A stretch of 64,000 bases of DNA from a virus: positions 1-64,000 of IMG/VR virus record IMGVR_UViG_3300029286_000025; one strand, written 5' to 3'. The position numbers and the translations under genes were made by a program. This document shows, one piece after another, positions 33,600-42,356 of the stretch. The notes below the pieces were generated by a model. It was not told the DNA's origin. It did no database searches and was given only the letters and a program-made list of their open reading frames with translations. Positions within the stretch are counted from its first letter, which is position 1, and each line of letters starts with the position of its first letter.

Positions 33600-33725
33600 T
33601 TTTCTGATTTTACAAATGAAAGTCCAGAATTAATTACAGAAATTTTCAAATCAATTTTTATTTTAAATCCGGGATAATGATTTGATTAAAAATGAAGTCA
33701 TAGACGAAAAAGAATTTTATATAGT
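33600..33725 (+). other. Non-coding spacer with in-frame coding trace
   Basis: Continues the frame of the tagged gene past its TAA for 25 codons to a stop at 33676-33678, then AT-rich spacer up to the endonuclease start. Probably the stranded end of a gene cut short by mutation or insertion. Confidence 0.4.
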
Positions 33726-34721
33726 ATGATATTAGATGAATTTGTTTTAATGTATTGGAATAATTATGATAAAAAATATTATGTTGATAAAGGATATGTT
33801 TTCACAAAAAGATTTGATAAATTTGAAGTAAATATTAAAGATTTAATGTTGTGTAGTAACTTGAAGATAAATGTTAAATGCGATATTTGTGGTAAAGAAA
33901 AACTATTATCATATCGTAAATATTTAAAAAATATGAATAATGGTGATTATTATTCTTGTTCTCAGAAATGTTCTCATAATAAATCTAAACAAACTAGTTT
34001 AAAAAATTATGGAGTGGAACATTATTTACAATCTGATATTGGTATAAAAAGAATACAAAATACATGTTTGGAAAGATATGGATTTGAAAATGTATCTAAA
34101 AACAATGAAATAAAAAAAAGGAAAAAACAAACTTGTTTAAAAAATTATGGAACTGAATATCCAAGTCAATCGAAAGAAATACAAGAAAGATATAAACAAA
34201 CTTGTTTAAAAAAATATGGTTGCGAATGGCCTTGGTTAAATATAGAAGTGAAAGAAAAAGTTGAAAATACTATGTTAAAAAAATATGGAACAAAAAACCC
34301 AACACAAAACATAAATATAATGAATAGTATAATTCAAACACAAATAGATAAATATGGTGAAATTTGGAAAAATCATGTTCCTAGATATAATCCAAATTCA
34401 ATAATGTATTTAGATTTAATATCAAAAAAATTAAATATACCAATTCAGCATGCTTTAAATGGTGGTGAAAAGAAATTCATAAAATATTGGATAGATGGAT
34501 ATATTGATAAATATAATATATGTATTGAATGGGATGAAGAATGTCATAATTTAGAAAATGATAAAAAAAGAGATGAATATTTAAAAGATAATTTTAATTG
34601 TAAAATGATAAGAATTAGACAAAAAACATTTCTTAAAAATATAGATATTGAAATTGAAAAAATAGTTGATGAAATAAATGATTATATTTTATCATTAAAA
34701 TCGTATGAAAAGAAAAAATAA
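33726..34721 (+). CDS. Vsr-like homing endonuclease
   Basis: 331 residues. Zinc finger CDICGKEKLLSYRKY ... YSCSQKCS, then five ~35-residue K-T-L-KYG modules (NYGVEHYLQS, RYGFENVSKN, NYGTEYPSQS, KYGCEWPWLN, KYGTKNPTQN) and a nuclease core GYIDKYNICIEWDEECHN. Same modular plan as the genes at 12987, 18915 and 39538. It occupies a gap between the tagged gene and the Ro60 gene and ends at a terminator. Confidence 0.85.
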   Translation: MILDEFVLMYWNNYDKKYYVDKGYVFTKRFDKFEVNIKDLMLCSNLKINVKCDICGKEKLLSYRKYLKNMNNGDYYSCSQKCSHNKSKQTSLKNYGVEHYLQSDIGIKRIQNTCLERYGFENVSKNNEIKKRKKQTCLKNYGTEYPSQSKEIQERYKQTCLKKYGCEWPWLNIEVKEKVENTMLKKYGTKNPTQNINIMNSIIQTQIDKYGEIWKNHVPRYNPNSIMYLDLISKKLNIPIQHALNGGEKKFIKYWIDGYIDKYNICIEWDEECHNLENDKKRDEYLKDNFNCKMIRIRQKTFLKNIDIEIEKIVDEINDYILSLKSYEKKK

Positions 34722-34754
34722 AAAAGGGATGAAAATAAATTTCATCCCCTTTTG
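34721..34754 (+). terminator. Intrinsic terminator, bidirectional
   Basis: AAAAAGGGATGAAA / TTTCATCCCCTTTT hairpin after the endonuclease gene. Confidence 0.8.
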
Positions 34755-34768
34755 TTCATTTTTTTCAT

Positions 34769-34789
34769 CTGTTCATTGATAATGAACAG
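34769..34789 (-). terminator. Hairpin past the Ro60 stop
   Basis: Perfect inverted repeat CTGTTCATT / AATGAACAG with 3-base loop, 18 bp beyond the stop at 34808, followed on the minus strand by A/T-rich DNA. Terminator or processing signal. Confidence 0.6.
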
Positions 34790-34807
34790 TAGATTAAAAT
34801 GAACAGT

Positions 34808-36415
34808 TTAGATTTCAACTGCTTCAATCTTGTGAATCAAAGCCTGACGATCTTGTTCCAACATTTTCATTAAATCGAAAACTTTATCTGAAAATCCAGC
34901 CAAAGCGTAAACTTTGTTTTCTGGGAATTGTAAAGTTCCGTAACCTTTAAGGTCAATAGAATAGATATGAGACTGACATTTATACTTTTTACAGTATTCT
35001 TTGAAAGTTGTTGTTGGTGCGTGATATCCAACCCAACCTTGTTCATCAGATAAAATAATTATTCTATCGTAAGCTTTATTGGCTTTTTGAAAGATACTAT
35101 GGAAATTAGTACCAGCACAAGCGAACTTGTAAATGTTTGTAATAGTCATCAAACTATCAGATGGGTTATAGTTTTTGTATTCTGCATGATCATCAAATCT
35201 CATCAAATCACAACCATTACGTTTTGCGATAGCGGCTGCGAATTGTGCACCAGCTTCAGCACAACTAATTGTACTTTTTGCTACTTTATTTGATGTCATA
35301 GAACCAGATGTATCTAAAACAACCAATGTTTCACCATCAAATTTCGGAATATTATTAAGTGAAATTTCAGTAGCTTCGTTGATGGCAGTTAGAACTTTTC
35401 TGTATTTAGAATCCGAAGTACCAAGACTTTGTAATTCTTTGTAAGCTACAAGAAATCTGAATGGTAAAACCAATGATTTCTTAATTAACTTTTCATCAGT
35501 TAAAAGTTCACAAGCGACATCAATCATTTCCGGTGCTTGTTCAACAATGTTTCTTAGGTTACGAAGTAAAGCGAAGTAACCGATTTTACGTTCACTAAGA
35601 AGCTTTGTCCAAGCGTCTTTTTTAAGGTCTTGTTTTTCATCTTCATTGTTAGCTATTTGACCAGCTTTTGACAATTCAGATTCCCAAGTGTCTTTACTAC
35701 GAAGTAAATCAATTACAAGTGCTTCAAGAGCGTGAATTTTGATAGTTCCACCTTCTTGTGATTTAACCCAATTAAGTTTCTTTTCAATTTCTTTCTTATC
35801 TTCAGCTTTCTTTTTCAAAGATAATTTCTTGTTAAGTATGTCAATGTATTCTTGACGATTAACAGTTACCAAAAATTTATCACCCTGTGTTGGTACTGGG
35901 TGTACCAAGTTGGCAATATCAACTAATTTGAAGTCTTTACCTTCACCTCTCCATTTTCCAAGTTGGTATGCATCGAATCTTGAAATAGCTTCAGCGAAGC
36001 CTTTTTTCATCGAATTGGTAATTTTGTTGTCTTTCTTTTTCATGTAGTAAGCCAAGATTTCCATCATATCATCCGGTCTACGGACAATTTTGTTATAGAA
36101 ATTTTTTGCCCAAGGTAAGTTGGACAAATATTTAGCCAATTCAGCAGCTGTAATATGTGATATGGATCTCATACCAAATTCATTACGGGCATAAAGTGCA
36201 GATTTAGCTACAAAATCCGGTTGTGTCTTACCAATAAGATCAATCAATCTGTTATTGGTTTGTTCTTCAGTTTCGTAAAAAGAATTCTGTACAAAGGATG
36301 TTAACAAAATAGAAACTAATTCTAATTTATTTGATTCTTTGTAGGCTTCACCACCTGCTAAGTTAACAGTTTTTTCTGCTTTGTAAGCAACTTTTTTTTC
36401 ATTGAATTTTGACAT
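34808..36415 (-). CDS. rsr: Ro60/TROVE-domain RNA-binding protein
   Basis: 535 residues. The N-terminal ~350 residues are a TROVE domain of helical HEAT-like repeats (FVAKSALYARNEFGMRSISH; the toroid that binds misfolded RNA and Y RNA in Ro60/Rsr). The C-terminal vWA domain has a full MIDAS: VVLDTSGSM at ~368, then a Thr (AGTNFHS) and Asp (IILSDEQG). Bacterial Rsr works with Y RNA in RNA quality control or processing. Upstream, in the same direction, lies a highly structured non-coding segment (36468-36845) ending in an intrinsic terminator, in the position where Y RNA genes occur beside rsr. Codon use is slightly richer in GC than neighbours. Confidence 0.92.
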   Translation of the reverse strand: MSKFNEKKVAYKAEKTVNLAGGEAYKESNKLELVSILLTSFVQNSFYETEEQTNNRLIDLIGKTQPDFVAKSALYARNEFGMRSISHITAAELAKYLSNLPWAKNFYNKIVRRPDDMMEILAYYMKKKDNKITNSMKKGFAEAISRFDAYQLGKWRGEGKDFKLVDIANLVHPVPTQGDKFLVTVNRQEYIDILNKKLSLKKKAEDKKEIEKKLNWVKSQEGGTIKIHALEALVIDLLRSKDTWESELSKAGQIANNEDEKQDLKKDAWTKLLSERKIGYFALLRNLRNIVEQAPEMIDVACELLTDEKLIKKSLVLPFRFLVAYKELQSLGTSDSKYRKVLTAINEATEISLNNIPKFDGETLVVLDTSGSMTSNKVAKSTISCAEAGAQFAAAIAKRNGCDLMRFDDHAEYKNYNPSDSLMTITNIYKFACAGTNFHSIFQKANKAYDRIIILSDEQGWVGYHAPTTTFKEYCKKYKCQSHIYSIDLKGYGTLQFPENKVYALAGFSDKVFDLMKMLEQDRQALIHKIEAVEI

Positions 36416-36467
36416 AATAATCCTTTCTTTTTTATTTTTTGTTTGTTTGTAATTTAAAGTTAAAAAA

Positions 36468-36505
36468 AAAAGGGACTATCGAAATAAATTTCAGTAGCCC
36501 CTTTT
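36468..36505 (-). terminator. Intrinsic terminator of the structured RNA
   Basis: AAAGGGGCTACTGAAA / TTTCGATAGTCCCTTT-type stem followed on the minus strand by ten T, ~50 bp before the Ro60 start. It separates the RNA from the Ro60 mRNA. Confidence 0.85.
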
Positions 36506-36845
36506 GGTGACATTCATTTCTGAATGTCTTAATCTATAGATGAAGAAAACGATAAGTGAGATGTGAAATTTAGGTTTTCACTAAAATGAAAGATTTATCA
36601 TCTTTCATATTCAACCCCGATTTTGGGTTAATTGGAACCTTGACTTTTTGGATGTCAAATCCTCGGTTTTAGGTAGAACCGAACCACCTGTTATCACCTT
36701 ATTGGTGATAACGTTTCTGATGCCCGAAGGCTTCTTCCATAATTGTCGAAGTAACACTCAATCTTACTATCATCAGTAAATATTATAAGGAGTAAATCTA
36801 AAATAACTTTTTTTCATTTCCTACGAAGTAAGTTATTTTATCACT
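36468..36845 (-). ncRNA. Large structured RNA upstream of Ro60 (Y RNA-like or other)
   Basis: Intergenic, ~380 bp. On the minus strand it folds by eye into a long series of hairpins: TAAAATAACTT/AAGTTATTTTA (36799-36840), GCC/GGC around CGAA, GTTATCACC/GGTGATAAC (36690-36712), CGGTT/AACCG (36664-36681), TTGAC/GTCAA, AACCC/GGGTT, ATGAAAGAT/ATCTTTCAT (36586-36608), GTGAAA/TTTCAC and GACATTCA/TGAATGTC (36508-36527). It ends in a perfect terminator. No ORF is present. It reads toward the Ro60 gene. The density of perfect stems in an AT-rich genome argues for a conserved RNA. Y RNA is my first guess because of the neighbour; large phage RNAs such as GOLLD/ROOL are alternatives. Confidence 0.65.
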
Positions 36846-37118
36846 ACCTTTTTTAAAAATCATTAAAATTAAGAACGTTTGTTTTATTTATATTTCAAAA
36901 AAACATAAAAGTTTAAAAAATTGTAAAGATATTTTTTTAAGAGTTTTGATAAAAAGCGACTTTTTGGTGCTTTCTATTGGAGTCGAACCAATTAGAACCG
37001 AAGTATCTCTTAAAATTGCTATTACAACATTTATTTTATATATTTGTCAAAAAAAGTCTATTTTTTCCATTTTTGATAAATATACATCTTTTTTATTAAG
37101 AAAAAAATAAAAAGTTTA
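36846..37118. other. Gap between terminase and structured RNA
   Basis: AT-rich non-coding DNA. Read on the minus strand it holds a TTGACA-like hexamer near 37045, the tRNA-like 3' half at 36965-37010 and A/T runs. No open frame of interest. Confidence 0.5.
36965..37010 (-). tRNA. tRNA-like 3' half (T-arm and CCA), degenerate
   Basis: On the minus strand ATTGG-TTCGACT-CCAAT (36976-36992) is a perfect T-arm with a standard T-loop; it is followed by AGAAAGC-A-CCA ending at 36965. An anticodon-like CTTCGG hairpin precedes it, but no matching 5' acceptor strand (GCTTTCT) or D-arm is found. So it is a tRNA relic, an insertion scar, or a tRNA-mimic part of a larger RNA. Confidence 0.45.
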
Positions 37119-39545
37119 TTAAATATTATATTTTTTTGGCCAAAATTGTTTTTTTTGTGAATTTGGCCAAAATAATGGATTTTTATTTTCATCATCATTT
37201 TTTCTAAATGGGTCAGGTTCTCTCCAAGGATTTCGTTTAAATATTTCGTTTGAATCATCTTCTCTCCAAGGATTATTTGGTTTAATAGAATTTATTTGTG
37301 ACATCACATCAACTTTATTTATGAATTGTTTTCTAGCTAATCTGAATGATTTGTAGTTTATTGTATTTTCAAGTGGTGCAGTTTCTAAGAAATTTTTAAC
37401 AATTTCTTTTTCTATATCTGTTGCATTAAAGTCAATATAAGTGTCAATTATATTTTTCCAATCAATATGACTATAAATAGTTGCCAAGTTTATAATTGAC
37501 ATCACACAGTCATCAGTACCACTTTGAGATTTATATGTCACTTCACCATTTGCCAATTCTTTTTTGGAGAATGAACTTAATTCTATTATGGTTCCACTGT
37601 GATGTAATACCATCGCGTCTTTTTTGATACAATCTTGAAAATCTTTTATCATTAGTTTCTTGCCTTTTTCTCCACTTTTCACAAGGAAACCAACAGTTAG
37701 GTAAGTATCAGTTTCATTTTGTTTGTAACGAACAAATACCGAATCACCATAATTGTTGATATCATTAAATACATGTTTCATATTATCTAGAAGTCTATCA
37801 CCCAGATTTTTATTTTTTTCAAGAACTATTTTTACTTTTTCAGAATCGAATAATTCAAATCCTATTAAATATAATATATGTGATATTTCATTTGCGTTAT
37901 AAATATTATTTTGAAAAACACCAATTTGTTCCAATTTAAATAAATCATATTTGCTTTCATACATTAGTCTTTTTCTATTTATAATATCTTTATCTTTCAT
38001 CATTAATCTAAAAATATTTATCACAGTGTAATTTTGTGCAAGTCCTTCACCCATGTCAATTCCTATAAATATATTATAATTTTTTACTTGTCTAATATCA
38101 AATAGATCCGGTCTATTTTTTATCCATTTTAAATCTGTATAAGGAAATTTTAATTTATTTTCAAATTGTGGTATTTCTTTATATTCAAATGGTGTTTCAT
38201 TATTAGTTAAACTTTCAAATATAATACTATCAAATAATAAATTTTGATCTGTTATAAATTGAAGTCCGTATTCTTGTTTGAATTTATCTTCACCACCTAT
38301 AAGATTTGTTTCTTCTTCTTCCCAATTAGAAATATATGCAATTTCAGTAAAAGGAATTTCACTTTCAAATTCCATATTGTCATCTCTTGTTTCTAAATTT
38401 GTTGCAATTCTTAATGAACGGATACTGGAAATATCAGATTGAAGTGATGGGGTTATTTCATCATCTTCGTAAAATTTAATATGATGTATAGCTATACCAT
38501 CAAGTACCTTATCATAAAGTTTATAACCCAATTCATTTCTCAAATAATTCAAAACATAACCTTCAGTTAATCCGTGTTTTTTGAGTTTGTCGTCAATGAA
38601 TTTTATTTTAGTATCCCTCCTACCTTTTATTTGATACCAATAAACTTTAAGTGCTTTATATGGGTTTTTATGTGGATCACCTTCTGGTAATTCGGCATCT
38701 CTTAATAATTCAAAGAATAAATTTCTACCGTCCGGGGTTGATGTAATAATAATTTTTGAATTTGTAATTGATGATACAGTTGGTACAACGGATGAATAAT
38801 AAGCTCTAATTATATTATCTGGAATTTTAGCAAACTCATCGAGATATAGTAAATCTATTGTAAAACCAATGGCCGGTTCTTTGGATCTATTTTGTGTTTG
38901 TATTCTACTACCATTTTCAAAAGATAGTGATCTTTCGTTCCAGTTGTTTATACCGGCCTTTAAGTAGAATGGTAATAATTTATATATGTCTTTTATTTTT
39001 CTTATAATTTCTTTAACAGTATTAGATACGTTAGCAACAACCATAACCCCTTTATCTTTATTAAATAAAACAGTCCACAACATTACAATTGCAGCACTAA
39101 CTGTATTTAAACTTAAAATATCATTTGTATAATAACTATGTTCATTGGATTGAATTGATAAATCGAACATAGAAACTTTATAGTTTTGTTTAATAATAGA
39201 TTTTATTTTTGATGGACCCCTTTTGGTTAAAACTATATCATCGTGTGTTAAATCTTTAACAAATTTAATTATATGATTTTCACAAAAAACACCATGAACA
39301 TCCGCACAATTTAATTTAATACCATTTTCCAATTTTAGTGTATAAAATGTATATGGTTGTGTTAAATTAATTTCTTCAATTGGAACAAAACCATAATCTG
39401 TTTCGACTAATAAATTTTCTAATGGTAAAAAATTTAATATTTTTTTTGTTTCATCATTTTCATCTAAATCTATGTTTCTATATTCATAATTTTCTAATTT
39501 TTCAATTAAAAAATATATAATATTTCTTAATATTTTCTTAAACAT
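37119..39545 (-). CDS. Terminase large subunit, C-part with C-intein
   Basis: 808 residues. Residues 1-147 are the C-half of a split intein: (V)ETDYGFVPIEEI, block B CADVHGVF, and C-terminal NEHSYYTNDILSLN. The extein resumes TVSAAIVMLWTVLFN, the piece that follows Walker A in gp17-type terminases; LLYLDEFAKI is Walker B with the catalytic Glu, and IIITSTP is the coupling motif. The nuclease domain follows (NIFIGIDMGEG ... SGTDDCVMS). It packages DNA into the prohead once ligated to the N-part at 41719. The C-terminal intein dipeptide is Leu-Asn instead of His-Asn. The last 60 residues are a Trp/Pro/Asn-rich tail. Confidence 0.9.
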   Translation of the reverse strand: MFKKILRNIIYFLIEKLENYEYRNIDLDENDETKKILNFLPLENLLVETDYGFVPIEEINLTQPYTFYTLKLENGIKLNCADVHGVFCENHIIKFVKDLTHDDIVLTKRGPSKIKSIIKQNYKVSMFDLSIQSNEHSYYTNDILSLNTVSAAIVMLWTVLFNKDKGVMVVANVSNTVKEIIRKIKDIYKLLPFYLKAGINNWNERSLSFENGSRIQTQNRSKEPAIGFTIDLLYLDEFAKIPDNIIRAYYSSVVPTVSSITNSKIIITSTPDGRNLFFELLRDAELPEGDPHKNPYKALKVYWYQIKGRRDTKIKFIDDKLKKHGLTEGYVLNYLRNELGYKLYDKVLDGIAIHHIKFYEDDEITPSLQSDISSIRSLRIATNLETRDDNMEFESEIPFTEIAYISNWEEEETNLIGGEDKFKQEYGLQFITDQNLLFDSIIFESLTNNETPFEYKEIPQFENKLKFPYTDLKWIKNRPDLFDIRQVKNYNIFIGIDMGEGLAQNYTVINIFRLMMKDKDIINRKRLMYESKYDLFKLEQIGVFQNNIYNANEISHILYLIGFELFDSEKVKIVLEKNKNLGDRLLDNMKHVFNDINNYGDSVFVRYKQNETDTYLTVGFLVKSGEKGKKLMIKDFQDCIKKDAMVLHHSGTIIELSSFSKKELANGEVTYKSQSGTDDCVMSIINLATIYSHIDWKNIIDTYIDFNATDIEKEIVKNFLETAPLENTINYKSFRLARKQFINKVDVMSQINSIKPNNPWREDDSNEIFKRNPWREPDPFRKNDDENKNPLFWPNSQKKQFWPKKYNI

Positions 39546-40683
39546 TTTTATTTTTTATTAATTTTAAAATAATAGATTTTATATATTTATTATTATTTTT
39601 CCATTCTTTTTCCCATACATGTATTAAATTGATATTTTTATTTTTACAATTATTTGTTTTATCATTATGATAATTTTCATTTTTATAGATATTACTATGC
39701 CAATAATCACCGTTATATTCAAATGCTAAATTTAAATCTGGTAAATAAATGTCTAATTCTTTACCATTTAATATTTTTCTATCATTTTTAATTATTACCC
39801 CTTTATAATTTTCTTTTATGAATTTAAATAATTTTCTTTCACCGTCTGATGTTAAAGAATGTTCTGGATAACATATTGTACATGTTGTTATGTTATGTGA
39901 CAACCTATTATGAAATAAATTAATATTTATTTCATAATTATGTCCTTCTTCACAACAACAGAAATATTTTTTATTTTCGTAATCTATTTTTTTAATAAAT
40001 AAATATTTAGATAACATTTTTTTATTATAATATTTTTGTGTTTTTTCTTTATGTTCTGGTAATTGTGATACATTTTCAATATTATATTTTGTTTTACATG
40101 TTTTTTTAATTTTTATAATGTTATTGTAATTTTCATTATCATATTTTTTGTTTTTTGTATTTTTCGCTTTTTCAACAAAAAATGAATTTTGTGCTGGTCT
40201 ATCACAATTGTATTTTTCATTATTTGTTTTTATAGATTTTTGTAAAATTTCTTTATTTTGTTGTGGATAGTCACAATCATATTTTTCATTATTTGTTAAT
40301 TTAATTTTATTTTTAATTTCTTCATTTTGAAAAACATTTTCAAATCCATAAATTTCCAAATTTGTTTTTTTACATTTATTTCTATTATTATAAGTTTTAT
40401 TATTATATTTTTTTTGACATGTTAATTTGTTTTTAATGGATGAACATTTGTGACAAGTATATAAATTATATTTATTAAAATTATTATTATAACTTTGATA
40501 AGATATAATTTTTTCACATCCACAAATATCACAAATTCCTGTTATTTTAACATGTGATTTTAATGAGACGTGTTCTATTTTTATTAAAATTTCATCATTT
40601 AAATTACAAACATAACCAAAATTTCTAAATTTTTTAATTGTTTTGTCTGCAATTTTGATGTTTACTTCTTTTTCTTTTATCAT
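39538..40683 (-). CDS. Vsr-like homing endonuclease inside split terminase (2)
   Basis: 381 residues. Zinc finger CDICGCEKIISYQSY ... YTCHKCSS, several degenerate K-T-N-EKY modules (IYGFENVFQN, KYDCDYPQQN, KYNCDRPAQN, KYNIENVSQL), a zinc site (CCCEEGH ... CTICYP) and nuclease core ELDIYLPDLNLAFEYNGDYW. Its stop overlaps the start of the terminase C-part. It is the second of two endonucleases between the intein halves. Confidence 0.85.
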   Translation of the reverse strand: MIKEKEVNIKIADKTIKKFRNFGYVCNLNDEILIKIEHVSLKSHVKITGICDICGCEKIISYQSYNNNFNKYNLYTCHKCSSIKNKLTCQKKYNNKTYNNRNKCKKTNLEIYGFENVFQNEEIKNKIKLTNNEKYDCDYPQQNKEILQKSIKTNNEKYNCDRPAQNSFFVEKAKNTKNKKYDNENYNNIIKIKKTCKTKYNIENVSQLPEHKEKTQKYYNKKMLSKYLFIKKIDYENKKYFCCCEEGHNYEININLFHNRLSHNITTCTICYPEHSLTSDGERKLFKFIKENYKGVIIKNDRKILNGKELDIYLPDLNLAFEYNGDYWHSNIYKNENYHNDKTNNCKNKNINLIHVWEKEWKNNNKYIKSIILKLIKNKNV

Positions 40684-40691
40684 TTTTTATT

Positions 40692-41669
40692 TTATTTTAA
40701 AAATTTTAAACATTTTTGAATTGTTTTTTCTGGATCGTTTTTATAATCCGATTCCCATATGATCAAAATGCTAAAATTTTTCTTTTCGGCTGCTAATATT
40801 TTTTCTTTATCGTGTTTCCAAATATCTTCGGATTTTAACCATTTTCTATATGGGTGTGGATTATCATTATTTTTCCATTTGATTGGATTTGCGTGATACA
40901 TATCACTATTAAATTCGATTATCTTTTTTTTATTTTTATCAGTAAAATCATATTGATAAAATTTATTTTTTTCAGATAAATTTTCATTTTTTTCAGATAT
41001 GAAATATTCTTTGTTTTTAGTTGCAAAATAAACATTTATTCTATCTTTAATTTCATATTGTTCTAAAATATCATAGAAAAGTTTTTGAGATATTTTAGAG
41101 AACCCACATTTTAAATTTCCATTTTCCAATAAAGATTTTTGCCATTTATTTTGACGTTCATTCCATATTTTTAAACCATCAATTTCACCGTGTTTTTCTA
41201 TATATTTTTCTAAAGTAAATGTTCTTTGTCTTTCAGATAATTTTTGTTTTGCATCAATTTCATTGTATCCTTTCTTTAACCAATATTCAATTCTGGTAGA
41301 TTGTTGTTCTGGTGTTATATTTTCATGAACCTTTTTTGAAAATTCAATAGCTTCATTTTCATTTTCATACTTTATAAAATTTTTTGAAAAAGGACTTCTC
41401 TGTTTTCTTTGTTCTTCTGTTGTTTTTGATTTACTGTTTGGATTTTTTTGTCCTGTTATTTTGTCTGAAAATAATTTTTTATATTTTTCTTGTTTCATGT
41501 GTAATCCACCATTTTTAGTTGTTTCTTTATAATCGGATTCTGAATATAAAGGTTCACCGGGATATAACTTTAAATATTCGTCTGATGTTAAACCATGTTT
41601 TTTTAAATGTCTACCATATATTCTGGTTGATTTTTTTCCACATATTTTACAAGTAATTAAATTTTCCAT
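40692..41669 (-). CDS. EDxHD-type homing endonuclease inside split terminase (1)
   Basis: 325 residues. N-terminal zinc finger with histidines (CKICGKKSTRIYGRHLKKHG), then a middle domain with SERQRTFTLEKYIEKHGEI and LKIWNERQNKW, and a nuclease core KKKIIEFNSDMYHANPIKW ... FSILIIWESDYK. The middle domain is nearly the same as in the endonuclease between the gp41 halves (62792), so the two belong to one family attached to atypically split inteins. A TTAATATATA motif lies ~20 bp upstream. Confidence 0.85.
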   Translation of the reverse strand: MENLITCKICGKKSTRIYGRHLKKHGLTSDEYLKLYPGEPLYSESDYKETTKNGGLHMKQEKYKKLFSDKITGQKNPNSKSKTTEEQRKQRSPFSKNFIKYENENEAIEFSKKVHENITPEQQSTRIEYWLKKGYNEIDAKQKLSERQRTFTLEKYIEKHGEIDGLKIWNERQNKWQKSLLENGNLKCGFSKISQKLFYDILEQYEIKDRINVYFATKNKEYFISEKNENLSEKNKFYQYDFTDKNKKKIIEFNSDMYHANPIKWKNNDNPHPYRKWLKSEDIWKHDKEKILAAEKKNFSILIIWESDYKNDPEKTIQKCLKFLK

Positions 41670-41718
41670 TGTTGTTTTTATTTTTATATATTAATAGCAA
41701 GCGGACAAAATGGGATAT

Positions 41719-42252
41719 TTATTCTACATATTTTAGAATTTTATAAAGAAATAATTTAGTTTTTTCAATAATGGTTAATTTTCTATATTTTTTAAGCGTT
41801 TCGTAATATAATTCACCAATTGAAATTTTAAAAATATATCCATTTTCATCTTTTAAATTTGCTAACGTATTGAAAATTAAGCACTTACCGGATTGTCTAC
41901 TAGCCATTAGTATCGAATATCTGTTTTCAGTATATAATTTTATAATATCTTTTTGGTATTCACGAAGTTTCATTTGTCCGATGCTACCATCTTCCAATTT
42001 AATTTTACAGTAGTGTTCCGCGAAGTAATATACAGATAATTTACATCTGACATATTCACGTATCTCTTCTTCTGTCATAGCGAATTTTAATCCCGGTCTT
42101 CTAATACCCGGATTATTCTTAAACCACAGTCTTTCAGTTAGTTTAAGTGGTAATGCTAATCTTTCTTTCTCTTGAATTTCTTTAACTTTTTCAGTAGTTA
42201 ATATGTGACTTTGATCAATATTTTTATTTTTGGGTGATGTTGTTTTTGCCAT
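41719..42252 (-). CDS. Terminase large subunit, N-part with N-intein
   Basis: 177 residues. Residues 1-123 are the terminase N-terminus up to the Walker A ILMASRQSGK. At Cys124 an N-intein begins (CLIFNTLANLKDENGYIFKI) and ends at residue 177. The intein therefore sits inside the ATP-binding loop. The N-intein is only ~54 residues and lacks block B, which is on the C-part: an atypical, early split. TTTAATATATA lies at 42283-42293. Neither half can hydrolyse ATP alone. Confidence 0.9.
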   Translation of the reverse strand: MAKTTSPKNKNIDQSHILTTEKVKEIQEKERLALPLKLTERLWFKNNPGIRRPGLKFAMTEEEIREYVRCKLSVYYFAEHYCKIKLEDGSIGQMKLREYQKDIIKLYTENRYSILMASRQSGKCLIFNTLANLKDENGYIFKISIGELYYETLKKYRKLTIIEKTKLFLYKILKYVE

Positions 42253-42282
42253 AATTGTATTTATTTCTTTTTCAACGTATTA

Positions 42283-42293
42283 TATATATTAAA
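42283..42293 (-). promoter_or_regulatory. Candidate phage promoter motif TTTAATATATA
   Basis: 31 bp before the terminase N-part start, minus strand. Confidence 0.5.
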
Positions 42294-42356
42294 TTTTTAA
42301 TGTCATTTTTTTAAACTTAATTTCATATTTTATTTATAAAAAAATAAAAATTATTA

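Noticed and set aside
25174-33678. Stop-codon reassignment
   Set aside because: TAA, TGA and TAG all end recognisable proteins at their normal lengths, so the standard code applies; the open extension after 33599 is only 25 codons.
36460-37120. tmRNA
   Set aside because: The T-arm and CCA are present but no 5' tRNA half, no tag-peptide frame and no space before the terminase gene.
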